Translations under genes and position numbers: made by a program
Source: an uncultured Spirochaetales bacterium
GTDB taxonomy: Bacteria; Spirochaetota; Spirochaetia; Sphaerochaetales; Sphaerochaetaceae
DNA length: 30,685 nucleotides
Direction of reading: 5' to 3'
Assembly (NCBI GenBank): GCA_934276485.1
Contig: CAKQTE010000131.1
Span: 1-30,685 of the forward strand
In this document: positions 23,029 to 30,685 of the stretch, one piece after another
How positions within the stretch are numbered: the first letter of the stretch is position 1
Layout of the letters: the number at the start of each line of letters is the position of its first letter
Notes under the pieces: generated by a model
Told to the model about the DNA's origin: nothing
The model's input: the letters and a program-made list of their open reading frames with translations, nothing else
Database searches by the model: none

Positions 23029-24507
23029 ATGAAGCTATTCATTGGTGCAGACTTGGGTACTAGTGGCCTGAAGATGCTTTTGATTGATGAGGAAGGAAAG
23101 ATTCTTCGTGTTGTCACAGAATCCTACGAATTGATACTACCTCGTCCTCTCTGGAGCGAAGAGCGTCCAGATGATTGGATGGATGCTTTCTATACAGGTT
23201 TTGAAAAGCTTCTTGCTGGATATGATAGAAAAGACGTATGTGCTATCGGTACCGGTGGTCAGATGCATGGACTTGTTGTTCTTGACTCAGATGACTTCGT
23301 CATTCGTAATGCTATCCTTTGGAATGATGGAAGGTGTGAAGAGGAAGTTGAATACCTAAATAAGACCATCGGAAAAGATAAGCTCATAAAATATACTGGA
23401 AATATTGCATTTGCAGGTTTTACTGCTCCAAAGCTTCTTTGGATGAGGAATCATGAAAGGAAAGACTTTGATAGAATATCTAAGATCATGCTTCCTAAGG
23501 ACTATCTTACATATCGACTGACGGGCATTCATGCAACGGACTATTCCGATGCATCAGGAATGTTGCTGTTGGATGTTGAGCATAAGATTTGGTCTAAGGA
23601 GATGCTTGAACTGTGCTTTATAAGAGAAGAGCAGATGCCAAAGCTTTATGAAAGCTATGAATCTGTTGGTTTTGTTAAAAAAGACATTGCTCGTAAGCTT
23701 GGCTTATCTGAAAGCGTTGTCGTTGCTTCCGGCGCTGGAGACAATGCAGCTGCTGCTATTGGTACAGGCACTGTCGGAGATGGAAAGTGCAACATCAGCC
23801 TTGGCACAAGTGGAACGGTGTTTCTTTCTTCAGATAACTTCCATCAAGATGACAAAGTATCTCTTCATAGCTTTTGTGATGCAGCAGGGCATTATCATTT
23901 GATGGGATGCATGCTTGCAGCAGCATCTGCAGGAAAGTGGTTCCAGGAAGAAATCCTTGATAGCAAGGACTATAAGAGAGAAGAAGGCGCTATCAATAGC
24001 GATATGCTAGGACGCAACAATACATTCTTCCTTCCATATCTTATGGGAGAAAGAAGCCCTATAAATGATACCAATGCACGTGGCACATTCATTGGAATGA
24101 GTATGGATACAACTCGCGCTGATATGCTTCAAGCTGTCTTTGAAGGTGTTGCTTTCGCTCTTCGTGATAGTATCGAAGTTGCTAGAAGCTTCGGAATAAG
24201 GATTCCTAGAAGCACTATCTGTGGTGGAGGCTCAAAGTCAAAACTTTGGGTAAAGATGATAGCATCAATAATGAATTTTCCAATAGATATGCCTCTTATT
24301 GAGGAAGGACCTGGATTTGGAGGCGCTCTTCTTGCAATGGTTGCATATGGACATAAAGCCACTGTTGAAGATGCTGTTCAATCTTTCTGTGGAATCAAAA
24401 GTACAGTCGATCCGGATCCAGAGTTAGTAGAACTATATGAAGAAAGATATCAGAAATATAGAAAGATATATCCAGCGGTGAAGGAACTTTTCAAGCAGTT
24501 GAACTAA
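23029..24507 (+). CDS. xylB: Xylulokinase-like FGGY sugar kinase
   Basis: This 492-residue protein has the FGGY kinase fold and xylulokinase motifs throughout. GADLGTSGLK holds D8; GQMHG is at 77-81; then come ILWNDGRC, FTAPKLLWMRNHE, LPKDYLTYRLTG and SDASGMLLLD. ASGAGDNAAAAIG contains D238, the probable catalytic base, and CNISLGTSGTVF the ATP-binding segment. It phosphorylates a ketose using ATP in the cytoplasm. The closest activity by motif is D-xylulose kinase, but the neighbouring FucI-fold isomerase leaves room for another pentulose or 6-deoxyketose. A strong SD AAGGAGGAG precedes the ATG. It is first in an operon with 24522 and 25176 and divergent from two-component system 1. Confidence 0.88.
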   Translation: MKLFIGADLGTSGLKMLLIDEEGKILRVVTESYELILPRPLWSEERPDDWMDAFYTGFEKLLAGYDRKDVCAIGTGGQMHGLVVLDSDDFVIRNAILWNDGRCEEEVEYLNKTIGKDKLIKYTGNIAFAGFTAPKLLWMRNHERKDFDRISKIMLPKDYLTYRLTGIHATDYSDASGMLLLDVEHKIWSKEMLELCFIREEQMPKLYESYESVGFVKKDIARKLGLSESVVVASGAGDNAAAAIGTGTVGDGKCNISLGTSGTVFLSSDNFHQDDKVSLHSFCDAAGHYHLMGCMLAAASAGKWFQEEILDSKDYKREEGAINSDMLGRNNTFFLPYLMGERSPINDTNARGTFIGMSMDTTRADMLQAVFEGVAFALRDSIEVARSFGIRIPRSTICGGGSKSKLWVKMIASIMNFPIDMPLIEEGPGFGGALLAMVAYGHKATVEDAVQSFCGIKSTVDPDPELVELYEERYQKYRKIYPAVKELFKQLN

Positions 24508-24521
24508 AAGGAGTGACGAAC

Positions 24522-25157
24522 ATGAAAATACATGAAATTACAGATCCTCTATTCAAGGATTATGGAAAGGTTATTGAAGGCGTTGATAATAGAGAACTCA
24601 TTAGCGCTATGGAAAAGATTCCATATGAAGAAGGAGTTTCATACATTCCTGCAATAGAATCGTTGGAATCGTGTGCAATCTTTGATGAACTAGGGACAAG
24701 GGTGTTTGGTGGAATGCCTGTTCAACTTGGCATGTGTTGGGGACACAATACCAAACTCAATTGCCTTGAATACCATAGAGACAGTGAGATCAATATTGGA
24801 TCGCATGACTTTGTAATTCTTGTTGCAAAGGAAGCTGAGATCGAGAATGGAAAGCTCGATAGTTCAAAAGTCGTTGCATTCCATGTTCCTGGAGGCGTTG
24901 CGGTAGAGGTATTTGCATCAACTCTTCACTATGCGCCATGTGAGTTTGAAAAGGGCAAAGGCTTCAGAGTTGCAATAGTCCTTCCTAGAGGTACAAACAC
25001 AGCAAAGCCAGAGTTTGAGGCAAAGTGCTATGAAGACACACTTCTTACAGCAAGAAACAAGTGGCTTCTTGCTCACGAGGAGAGTGCGGAAGCAAAGAGT
25101 GGCGCTGTTGTTGCTATCACAGGTTGTAATATAGACATTGCTGATTTTATTAAATAA
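24522..25157 (+). CDS. DUF4867 family cupin-like protein
   Basis: This 211-residue protein looks like the DUF4867 family, which tends to sit with sugar kinases and isomerases. The core motif GHNTKLNCLEYHRDSEINIGSHDFVI holds His, Glu and His residues suited to metal or sugar binding (H75, E83, H85, E89). It is followed by VVAFHVPGGVAVEVFASTLHYAPC (H136), a cupin-like strand pattern resembling ureidoglycolate lyase. A GTG at 24513 would lie within the SD AAAAGGAG, so the ATG at 24522, nine bases after the SD, is the better start. The biochemical role is unknown. Its place between kinase and isomerase suggests a step on the same sugar, such as anomer or epimer conversion (inference). Confidence 0.75.
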   Translation: MKIHEITDPLFKDYGKVIEGVDNRELISAMEKIPYEEGVSYIPAIESLESCAIFDELGTRVFGGMPVQLGMCWGHNTKLNCLEYHRDSEINIGSHDFVILVAKEAEIENGKLDSSKVVAFHVPGGVAVEVFASTLHYAPCEFEKGKGFRVAIVLPRGTNTAKPEFEAKCYEDTLLTARNKWLLAHEESAEAKSGAVVAITGCNIDIADFIK

Positions 25158-25175
25158 ATAAGGAGAAAATACAAA

Positions 25176-26645
25176 ATGATTTCAAATATTCCAAACGTTA
25201 AACTCGGTGTTATCGCAGTATCTAGAGGATGCTTTCCTTCTTCTCTTGCTGAGAGTAGAAGAGCATCTCTTGTTAAATCATACAATGGCGAGATCTATGA
25301 GTCAAAGGTAACAGTGGTTACTGAGCTTGATGCAGCAAAGGCTGTAGAAGATGTAAAGAGAGCTGGTGTTGATGCTCTTATTGTATACCTTGGAAACTTT
25401 GGTCCAGAGACACCTGAGACAATGATCTCTGATATGTTCGATGGTCCAATCATGTATATAGCAGCTGCAGAAGATGGCAATCTGCATGATGGAAGAGGAG
25501 ACGCATATTGTGGTCTCTTGAACTGCTCTTATAACCTAGGACTCAGAGGAAAGAGAGCATATATTCCAGAGAACCCTGTAGGAGATGCTGAGAATCTTGC
25601 AGAAGAGATTGCAACATTCAGAAAGATTGCAACTGCAATTGTAGGTATGAAGAACCTGAAGATCATTGCTTTTGGTCCTCGTCCAAATGACTTCTTGGCA
25701 TGTAATGCTCCAATTAAGGCATTGTATGATCTAGGCGTTGCTGTAGAGGAAAACTCTGAGCTTGATCTACTTGTTGCTTATAACAAGCATGCTGGCGATA
25801 AGAGAATCGACAGAAAGATCAAGGAGATGGAAGCAGAGCTTGGAGAGAATAATCCATATGCAGGAATACTTCCTCGCCTTGCTCAATATGAGTTGACGCT
25901 TCTTGATTGGGCAGAAGAGCACAAGGGTTGTAGCAAGTACGTTGCATTTGCAAATAAGTGCTGGCCAGCATTCCAGACAGAGTTCAAGTTTGTTCCTTGC
26001 TATGTAAACAGCAGACTTGCTTCCCAGGGCATTCCTGTATCTTGCGAAGTAGATATCTATGGTGCACTTTCGGAGTACATTGGAACATGTATTTCCCAAT
26101 CTGTTGTTACTCTTCTTGATATCAACAACACTGTTCCAAAGGCAATGTATAACAAGAGTATAAAGGGCCAATATGATGCAAGACTCGGAGAGTGCTTCAT
26201 GGGCTTCCATTGTGGAAACACTGCTTGTTCGTTATTGAAGAATCCTCATATGGGATATCAACTTATCATGAAGAGGGATCTGGAACCAGAGCTCGCTGAA
26301 CCAGATATCACAAGAGGAACCATCGAAGGCGACATAAAGCCAGGCGAGATCACATTCTTCCGTCTACAAAGCACTGCTGATACTTCCCTTAAAGCGTATG
26401 TTGCAGAGGGCGATGTGTTGGATGTTCCTACAGAATCCTTTGGTTCAATTGGTATTTTCAAGATTCCTGAGATGGAGAGATTCTATCGCCATGTGCTGAT
26501 AGAAAAGAGATTCCCTCACCATGGAGCTGTTGCATTTGGTCACTATGGAAAGGAGATATTCGAAGTGATGAAGTACCTTGGAATCTCTGACATTTCATAC
26601 AACCAGCCAGCAGGAGAAAAATATCCTAGCGAGAATCCGTTCTAA
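25176..26645 (+). CDS. L-fucose/D-arabinose isomerase-like aldose isomerase (FucI fold)
   Basis: This 489-residue protein belongs to the FucI/AraA isomerase superfamily. GIPVSCEVDIYGALSEYIG supplies E291 and VVTLLDINN supplies D315. Their spacing of 24 residues equals that of the Mn ligands E337 and D361 in E. coli FucI. A His-rich segment near the end (RFPHHGAVAFGHYG; H448, H449, H456) can supply the third ligand. It is shorter than FucI (about 590), mainly in the N-terminal part. It should interconvert an aldose and a ketose for the kinase at 23029. AAGGAG lies about 10 bases upstream of the ATG, 18 bases after the previous gene. The superfamily is well supported; the substrate (L-fucose, D-arabinose or another sugar) is not. 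Confidence 0.82.
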   Translation: MISNIPNVKLGVIAVSRGCFPSSLAESRRASLVKSYNGEIYESKVTVVTELDAAKAVEDVKRAGVDALIVYLGNFGPETPETMISDMFDGPIMYIAAAEDGNLHDGRGDAYCGLLNCSYNLGLRGKRAYIPENPVGDAENLAEEIATFRKIATAIVGMKNLKIIAFGPRPNDFLACNAPIKALYDLGVAVEENSELDLLVAYNKHAGDKRIDRKIKEMEAELGENNPYAGILPRLAQYELTLLDWAEEHKGCSKYVAFANKCWPAFQTEFKFVPCYVNSRLASQGIPVSCEVDIYGALSEYIGTCISQSVVTLLDINNTVPKAMYNKSIKGQYDARLGECFMGFHCGNTACSLLKNPHMGYQLIMKRDLEPELAEPDITRGTIEGDIKPGEITFFRLQSTADTSLKAYVAEGDVLDVPTESFGSIGIFKIPEMERFYRHVLIEKRFPHHGAVAFGHYGKEIFEVMKYLGISDISYNQPAGEKYPSENPF

Positions 26646-26659
26646 CGGTGAATCATATA

Positions 26660-26695
26660 GCACGTCTTTCATCTTCCCCGTCTTGAAGGACGTGC
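26660..26695 (+). terminator. Intrinsic terminator of the sugar kinase-isomerase operon
   Basis: GCACGTCTTTCA (26660-26671) pairs with TGAAGGACGTGC (26684-26695) as a 12-bp stem with one G-U wobble and a 12-base loop, followed by ATGTTTATTT. It starts 15 bases past the isomerase stop. Confidence 0.75.
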
Positions 26696-26781
26696 ATGTT
26701 TATTTCCATATGAAATTCCTTCATTAATGTTGTCTATCGCTTTGGAATTGTGAAAAAACTTCTTTTTTGTATCATCGTTTC

Positions 26782-26811
26782 TTGTCATAATGTTAGTGCA
26801 TAGTGTTTAAC
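26782..26811 (+). promoter_or_regulatory. Weak promoter candidate for two-component system 2
   Basis: TTGTCA (26782-26787) and TTTAAC (26806-26811), spaced 18 bases, precede the response-regulator gene. The -10 match is only 4 of 6. The rest of the 26696-26845 gap is A/T-rich and shows no other clear element. Confidence 0.3.
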
Positions 26812-26845
26812 ATATTCAATCAGTATGATTTTAATGGGTGGGATT

Positions 26846-28375
26846 ATGGATAGAGTGTTTACAATTCTTCTAGCAGAGGATGAGCCTAGTACAAGAAATG
26901 GTATCAATAATATTCTTGCATCGCATTTCTCTGTAAATGTTGCGGTTGTACAAGCTTCCAATGGAGCTGAAGCATTAGCACTTTATAAGAAACATAGACC
27001 CAATATGATCATAACTGACATCGTAATGCCTGTTATGACGGGAATAGAATTGATCGCAGAGGTAAGAAAGATTGATGAGAATATTCCTATCATTCTTCTC
27101 AGTGGATACAACGACTTTGAATATGCACGCAAAGCCATTAGGTATAGTGTCAAGAACTACTTTCTAAAGCCAATAAAGAAAGATGAGCTTATACATGAAG
27201 TAGAGGATGTAATCAGTAAGTGCAGGGAGCAGCGTAACTTTACATCTGCCAACTTTGATCAATTCATGAAATCCACAGAGTCATTATTTGTTAGAAGACT
27301 TCTGTTAGGAGAGATCGTTTCAGAAGAAGAGATTGTCAGAACCTTGAATGCATTGAATATCACATTCAATGGAAACACATTCACTGTCTCTATTGTTTAT
27401 ACAGAAGATAGCCCAGATGATTTCCTTTCATCAATAGAAGAGAAGTTCCCTTCCTCTGTGTATTTGATGCAGATGCTTGATAATAGATTGATACTTCTTA
27501 TAAACGAAGATGAATTACAGTCCAGACACCAGCTAAAGCTCATGATCGATAGCTATAAGCAGAAAGGGAAAACTCTTAGATGCGTACAAGGTAAGACCGT
27601 AACAAGTTTGTTGGATATCAACTCATCTTATCAAACAGCGCTACTAGCATCTTCATATTCAATCTATTTCGACTCTTGGGAGTATTTGGACCAAAGCATA
27701 ATCACAGACTCAAGTCCTGCTGTCGCATCATCAGATATCGATACTGAGAAGTTGAAGACACTTCTTCTATCAGGAAGTGATGAAGAAGTTCTGAATTGGA
27801 TAGATTTGTTCTTCAATAAGCTATTCTATGTCCCAAATCCACCTCCAAGCTACATAAAGGGAATGAGTATCTTCCTTGTTTCAGATATCCAAAGGCAACT
27901 AAGTATTATGGAAAGCATCAAAAAAGAGTATCTTCCTCAGATAGATACCATGCTTCTGAATAACATCAGTTCTATTGGTGATGTGAAAGATTGGACAAAG
28001 AAATATCTGTTGTCAATCAAGAATGAATCCATTCCTAATTCCATGATAGCCAACAATCAAATCATTCACCAGACAATGCTATATGTTGAGAAGAACATGG
28101 ATAAGATGATCTCTGCTTCTGATCTAGCTCAGCAATTCAATATGAACCCAAGCTATTTCTCAACGTATTTCAAGATGAAGACAGATATGACATTCCGTGA
28201 TTATCTTGCTCAGAAGAAGAATGAATATGCACTCGAGCTTCTTTCGGACCCGGAGTTGTTGATTGATGATATATCAAATATGCTTGGATACTCAGATAGT
28301 AGATCTTTTATAAGGGTATTCAAAAACATGAATGGTATTACACCCCATGCATACAGAAAGAAGAGAAAGAAATAA
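26846..28375 (+). CDS. YesN-like response regulator (receiver plus AraC-type HTH, two-component system 2)
   Basis: This 509-residue protein begins MDRVFTILLAEDEPSTRNG, a receiver domain with phospho-acceptor D58 (MIITDIVMP) and the conserved Lys in YFLKPIKKDE. A central region of about 270 residues has no recognised motif. The C-terminal AraC HTH contains SASDLAQQFNMNPSYFSTYFK and ISNMLGYSDSRSFIRVFKNMNGITPHAYRKKRKK. The start at 26846 is preferred because GGGTGGG lies just upstream and the receiver begins there; an ATG at 26825 would add seven residues without an SD. The stop overlaps the next start (TAATG). It is the second REC-AraC regulator in the window and shares only the family frame with the one at 21272. 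Confidence 0.9.
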   Translation: MDRVFTILLAEDEPSTRNGINNILASHFSVNVAVVQASNGAEALALYKKHRPNMIITDIVMPVMTGIELIAEVRKIDENIPIILLSGYNDFEYARKAIRYSVKNYFLKPIKKDELIHEVEDVISKCREQRNFTSANFDQFMKSTESLFVRRLLLGEIVSEEEIVRTLNALNITFNGNTFTVSIVYTEDSPDDFLSSIEEKFPSSVYLMQMLDNRLILLINEDELQSRHQLKLMIDSYKQKGKTLRCVQGKTVTSLLDINSSYQTALLASSYSIYFDSWEYLDQSIITDSSPAVASSDIDTEKLKTLLLSGSDEEVLNWIDLFFNKLFYVPNPPPSYIKGMSIFLVSDIQRQLSIMESIKKEYLPQIDTMLLNNISSIGDVKDWTKKYLLSIKNESIPNSMIANNQIIHQTMLYVEKNMDKMISASDLAQQFNMNPSYFSTYFKMKTDMTFRDYLAQKKNEYALELLSDPELLIDDISNMLGYSDSRSFIRVFKNMNGITPHAYRKKRKK

Positions 28376-30108
28376 TGGGAAAGAGAATAAGTGCATGGTA
28401 TTCCAATCTTAAGTTCAGTACGAAGATCATTCTTGCAATGAATATCATCTTCTGTTTTCTTGTTCTTACTATTTCATTGATTCTTCTAAAGTCCTCTGCC
28501 GATGAATTCAAGGGAGAGTCCAAGATGATAGCTGTAGAGTGGGGTGAAATAGGCGTCAACAGTTTCAATAAGGAACTGGACGTGATAGAAGATGCACTTA
28601 ATGACTTTGTATCTAAAAGTAGCAATGCAGCATCTTTCAATCAGAAGTTCAAAGGCTTTCTGCAACCAACTGTATTGAATAATAATCTACAGACAATGAT
28701 GACCAATGTTGAAAGTGCAAGTAAGCTTATATCTGCATTTTATCTTGTTGATTCGGATAATAATATCTACTCAGTGTATGACCACTATTTGATCAAAGGC
28801 TATGATATTACGAACTTTGAATATCTCAAGAGTTTGGATAGAGATGCATTTATATATCTTTCATCATCGCCATTCAATGACAAGAAGCCTGTATTTGCAT
28901 ATGTCACGCCATATAATGATTTCAGCATATATTTGGAGAAGTCATTCAGATCAGAGCCAAAACTGTTTGCTGTAATACTGCTTGATGCGAATGCCGTGAT
29001 GGATATATTGGATATCAATCACTCATCATTCTTTGAAAGTACTACTGATATTCTATTTATGAATGAAAGAATATATTCATCTCCTCGATCATTTACAAAT
29101 GCTCTTTCGTTCACTCTTTCTACAGATATTGCAGGATTGGATATTGAATACTTCATTGATGAGGATACTTATCCAAGCGTTGGCAATATTTTTATCTCAA
29201 GCTTGGTGTTTGGACTCTTTTTTGTATTCTTCTTTGGAAGTGTTCTTGTTTGGATGATATCCAATAGGCTGACAAAGCCTCTTTCAGATATGACAGATGC
29301 TGTTGAAAAGATTGCTACCAGAACATATGATTTATCTCTCAAAAGCAAATACAACGATGAAACAGGCCTCTTGATCGATAGCATCAACAATATGTATGAG
29401 ACGCTGAATCAACAATTTGAGATCATTAAGCAGGAAGAGGCGCAGAAATATAAGTTCAAGTTCCAGATGCTTTCCGAGCAGATCAATCCCCATTTTATTT
29501 ACAACACTCTTGAAATCATTAACATGGAAGTCTTATCAGGCAATACTCAAACTGCAGGTACGATGATTCAATACTTTGCAAAGTTCTTGCGCTATTCGTT
29601 AAATCAAGGTGAGGATTGTATCAATCTTGAGCATGAGATTGACTATGTCAGTACATATATCAAGATCATGAATATCAGACAAAGTGGAACATTGAATTAT
29701 GAATGCAAGATAGCTGAAAACCTAAAGGATTTCAAATTACCAAAATCCACGCTACTTCCTTTGGTAGAGAATGCAATAAAGCATGGATTCAATAACTCAT
29801 ATAACTGTATTGGTGTCAGTGTTCCCCATATCTATATCTCAGCATCAACGTATGATGATAAGGTTCATATTAAAGTTACAGATAATGGAATAGGTATAGA
29901 TGTTGAGAAGGCAGAAGCTGCTCTCTATTCTTCTGTTGATAAGATGGGGCACTTTGGACTAGGCAATATCTACTCAAGGCTAAGACTCTATTTTGAGGAT
30001 GTGGATGTTGAATTCTCATCAATTCCATATTTTGAGAACAATGTTGAGATAATATTGCCATTGAAGATAAAGGCAAGCTTCACCGAAAAGACATCATATA
30101 TTCGTTGA
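28375..30108 (+). CDS. YesM-like sensor histidine kinase (two-component system 2)
   Basis: This 577-residue membrane kinase has helices at about 16-38 and 271-295 around an extracellular sensor of roughly 230 residues, probably cache-type. HAMP follows (SNRLTKPLSDMTDAVEKI). The kinase motif is SEQINPHFIYNTLEII (H373), with the N box LVENAIKHGF (N466), the G box DNGIGI (D503) and GLGNIYSRLRLYF. It is cotranscribed with the regulator at 26846 through a one-base overlap. The sensor differs from that of the kinase at 19413, so a different signal is likely. No obvious target gene lies immediately downstream; the targets are probably the sugar and transport operons of this island. Confidence 0.9.
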   Translation: MGKRISAWYSNLKFSTKIILAMNIIFCFLVLTISLILLKSSADEFKGESKMIAVEWGEIGVNSFNKELDVIEDALNDFVSKSSNAASFNQKFKGFLQPTVLNNNLQTMMTNVESASKLISAFYLVDSDNNIYSVYDHYLIKGYDITNFEYLKSLDRDAFIYLSSSPFNDKKPVFAYVTPYNDFSIYLEKSFRSEPKLFAVILLDANAVMDILDINHSSFFESTTDILFMNERIYSSPRSFTNALSFTLSTDIAGLDIEYFIDEDTYPSVGNIFISSLVFGLFFVFFFGSVLVWMISNRLTKPLSDMTDAVEKIATRTYDLSLKSKYNDETGLLIDSINNMYETLNQQFEIIKQEEAQKYKFKFQMLSEQINPHFIYNTLEIINMEVLSGNTQTAGTMIQYFAKFLRYSLNQGEDCINLEHEIDYVSTYIKIMNIRQSGTLNYECKIAENLKDFKLPKSTLLPLVENAIKHGFNNSYNCIGVSVPHIYISASTYDDKVHIKVTDNGIGIDVEKAEAALYSSVDKMGHFGLGNIYSRLRLYFEDVDVEFSSIPYFENNVEIILPLKIKASFTEKTSYIR

Positions 30109-30112
30109 TAGG

Positions 30113-30502
30113 TTAGACAAGAACTCTCCAATAGCCCTTTTTATTTGATCCAATGCGTTCTATGAAATCTTCCTTTTTTAAGTTTGATATATATTTCTGT
30201 ATAGTCGTTTTCCCTAGGCCTGTAATTGATGCTAGTTGAGGCTGAGTAATGTTGGGATTGTTTCTTATTTCCATCATGATCCTTTCAGTTTTTGATTTTT
30301 GGCTTATATTTTTATCTACCGATTTATCTATCACTTTATCTACCGATTTATCTACCGATTTATCTACCGATTTATCTACCACTTTATCTGGTTTTTTATC
30401 GTCCAAAATGGTAAAAGGCAATGTTACTACAATTGAATTTTGTCTGAATTCAAATGCTTTCTTTCCATATACCTCTGTTATAAATTTATGGCGAAAACCC
30501 AT
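30113..30502 (-). pseudogene. C-terminal remnant of an AlbA_2/HATPase_c_4-type regulator with winged helix
   Basis: The 129-residue frame starts inside a strong hairpin and opens with ITEVYGKKAFEFRQNSIVVTLPF, which looks like the last strands of the HATPase_c_4-like domain of COG2865-type regulators. A linker of VDKS repeats follows (residues about 37-65), then a winged helix (KTERIMMEIRNNPNITQPQLASITGLGKTTIQKYISNLKKEDFIERIG). The N-terminal DNA-binding and ATPase parts expected in this family, some 300 residues, are missing, and an in-frame stop lies shortly upstream. It is convergent with the kinase at 28375, 4 bases apart. It is probably a decaying fragment; a short functional HTH protein cannot be excluded. 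Confidence 0.6.
30311..30394 (-). repeat. 12-bp tandem repeat encoding VDKS units
   Basis: TTTATC recurs at 30311, 30323, 30335, 30347, 30359, 30371 and 30383, an exact 12-bp period with seven units (consensus TTTATCTACCGA). On the minus strand they encode (S/V)(V/I)DK repeats in the linker between the two halves of the truncated regulator. The unit length keeps the frame, so copy number could vary without disrupting the protein. Confidence 0.9.
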
Positions 30503-30517
30503 AGGCTTGCCTATGGG
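30498..30517. repeat. Strong 20-base inverted repeat at the truncation point
   Basis: CCCATAGGC (30498-30506) and GCCTATGGG (30509-30517) are perfect inverted copies with only two bases between them. The apparent start codon of the truncated regulator (30500-30502) lies in it. It could be a subterminal hairpin of a mobile element, the junction of an excision, or a terminator for the gene ending at 30600; the last lacks a T-run on the minus strand other than the following GTTTT. Confidence 0.55.
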
Positions 30518-30599
30518 ATGAAAGCCATTTTTAACTTGCTTTTAGCATAGTAATGATATATAACACAGCGATTCAAAATTTTATGTGACAAATCAAGAT

Positions 30600-30685
30600 T
30601 TACCCCAGACATCTCTTTGAAGTATCAAATGACATGCTGAGTTTCTCAGCAATCTCAAAGTGCTCCTTCTTGGTGTTATTGAGGC
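30600..30685 (-). CDS. 3' end of an unrecognised gene (partial)
   Basis: Reading inward from the window end on the minus strand gives an open frame ending with TAA at 30602-30600. The visible 27 residues end in SMSFDTSKRCLG and include HFEIAEKLSM. I do not recognise the family. The hydrophilic, helix-like composition and its place beside the hairpin at 30498-30517 would fit a transposase end, but this is a guess. The reading frame could also be chance. Confidence 0.3.
   Translation of the reverse strand, partial: LNNTKKEHFEIAEKLSMSFDTSKRCLG

Noticed and set aside
24513..24521. GTG start for the DUF4867 gene
   Set aside because: The GTG directly abuts the Shine-Dalgarno, so ribosomes could not use it; ATG at 24522 has ideal spacing.
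30311..30394. Regular 12-bp repeat considered as a CRISPR-like array
   Set aside because: The units abut directly with no spacers, are far too short and encode an in-frame protein linker.

Overview
The window reads as a spirochaete-type chromosome segment (Treponema/Sphaerochaeta-like, probably host- or rumen-associated). The reasons are indirect: moderately low G+C; two binding-protein signal peptides ending in the style common in spirochaetes (VFAQGAQEE, VFANGSKE); purine-rich Shine-Dalgarno sequences throughout; and a tandemly repeated AAA-ATPase/PD-(D/E)XK gene of a family abundant in anaerobic gut bacteria. There is no rRNA, tRNA or housekeeping marker, so the assignment is an inference.

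Layout. Bases 1-1966 hold the 3' end of one AAA-ATPase/nuclease gene and a complete second copy. Bases 2046-9943 are a first glycan module: a heparinase II/III-type lyase on the minus strand, divergent from a plus-strand operon of sugar-binding protein, two CUT1 permeases and a 794-residue protein that resembles an alpha/alpha-toroid carbohydrate-active enzyme. Bases 10004-11690 (minus) are an inserted-looking, A/T-rich pair: an OLD/RecF-like ATPase and a small TOPRIM-like protein, a plausible anti-phage system. Bases 11794-19397 are a second glycan module: an AraC regulator divergent from binding protein, two permeases, a 637-residue barrel protein that may be a glycosidase, and a cysteine-type sulfatase. 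Bases 19413-30108 hold two YesM/YesN-like two-component systems flanking a sugar-catabolic operon (xylulokinase-like kinase, DUF4867 protein, FucI-fold isomerase). Bases 30113-30685 hold a truncated regulator with a VDKS tandem repeat, a strong hairpin and the end of an unrecognised gene.

How it works together (inference). Two binding-protein transporters import oligosaccharides, and neither operon carries its own ATPase. The lyase, the 794- and 637-residue proteins and the sulfatase all lack signal peptides, so imported, sulfated and probably uronate- or fucose-containing oligosaccharides would be desulfated and cleaved in the cytoplasm. The isomerase and kinase would feed a released aldose into central metabolism as a phosphorylated ketose. 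Three AraC-type regulators, two of them response regulators fed by membrane kinases with extracellular sensor domains, would control the island. The exact substrate cannot be read from the sequence.

No gene-free stretch exceeds 300 bases; the larger gaps are described through their promoters, operators and terminators.
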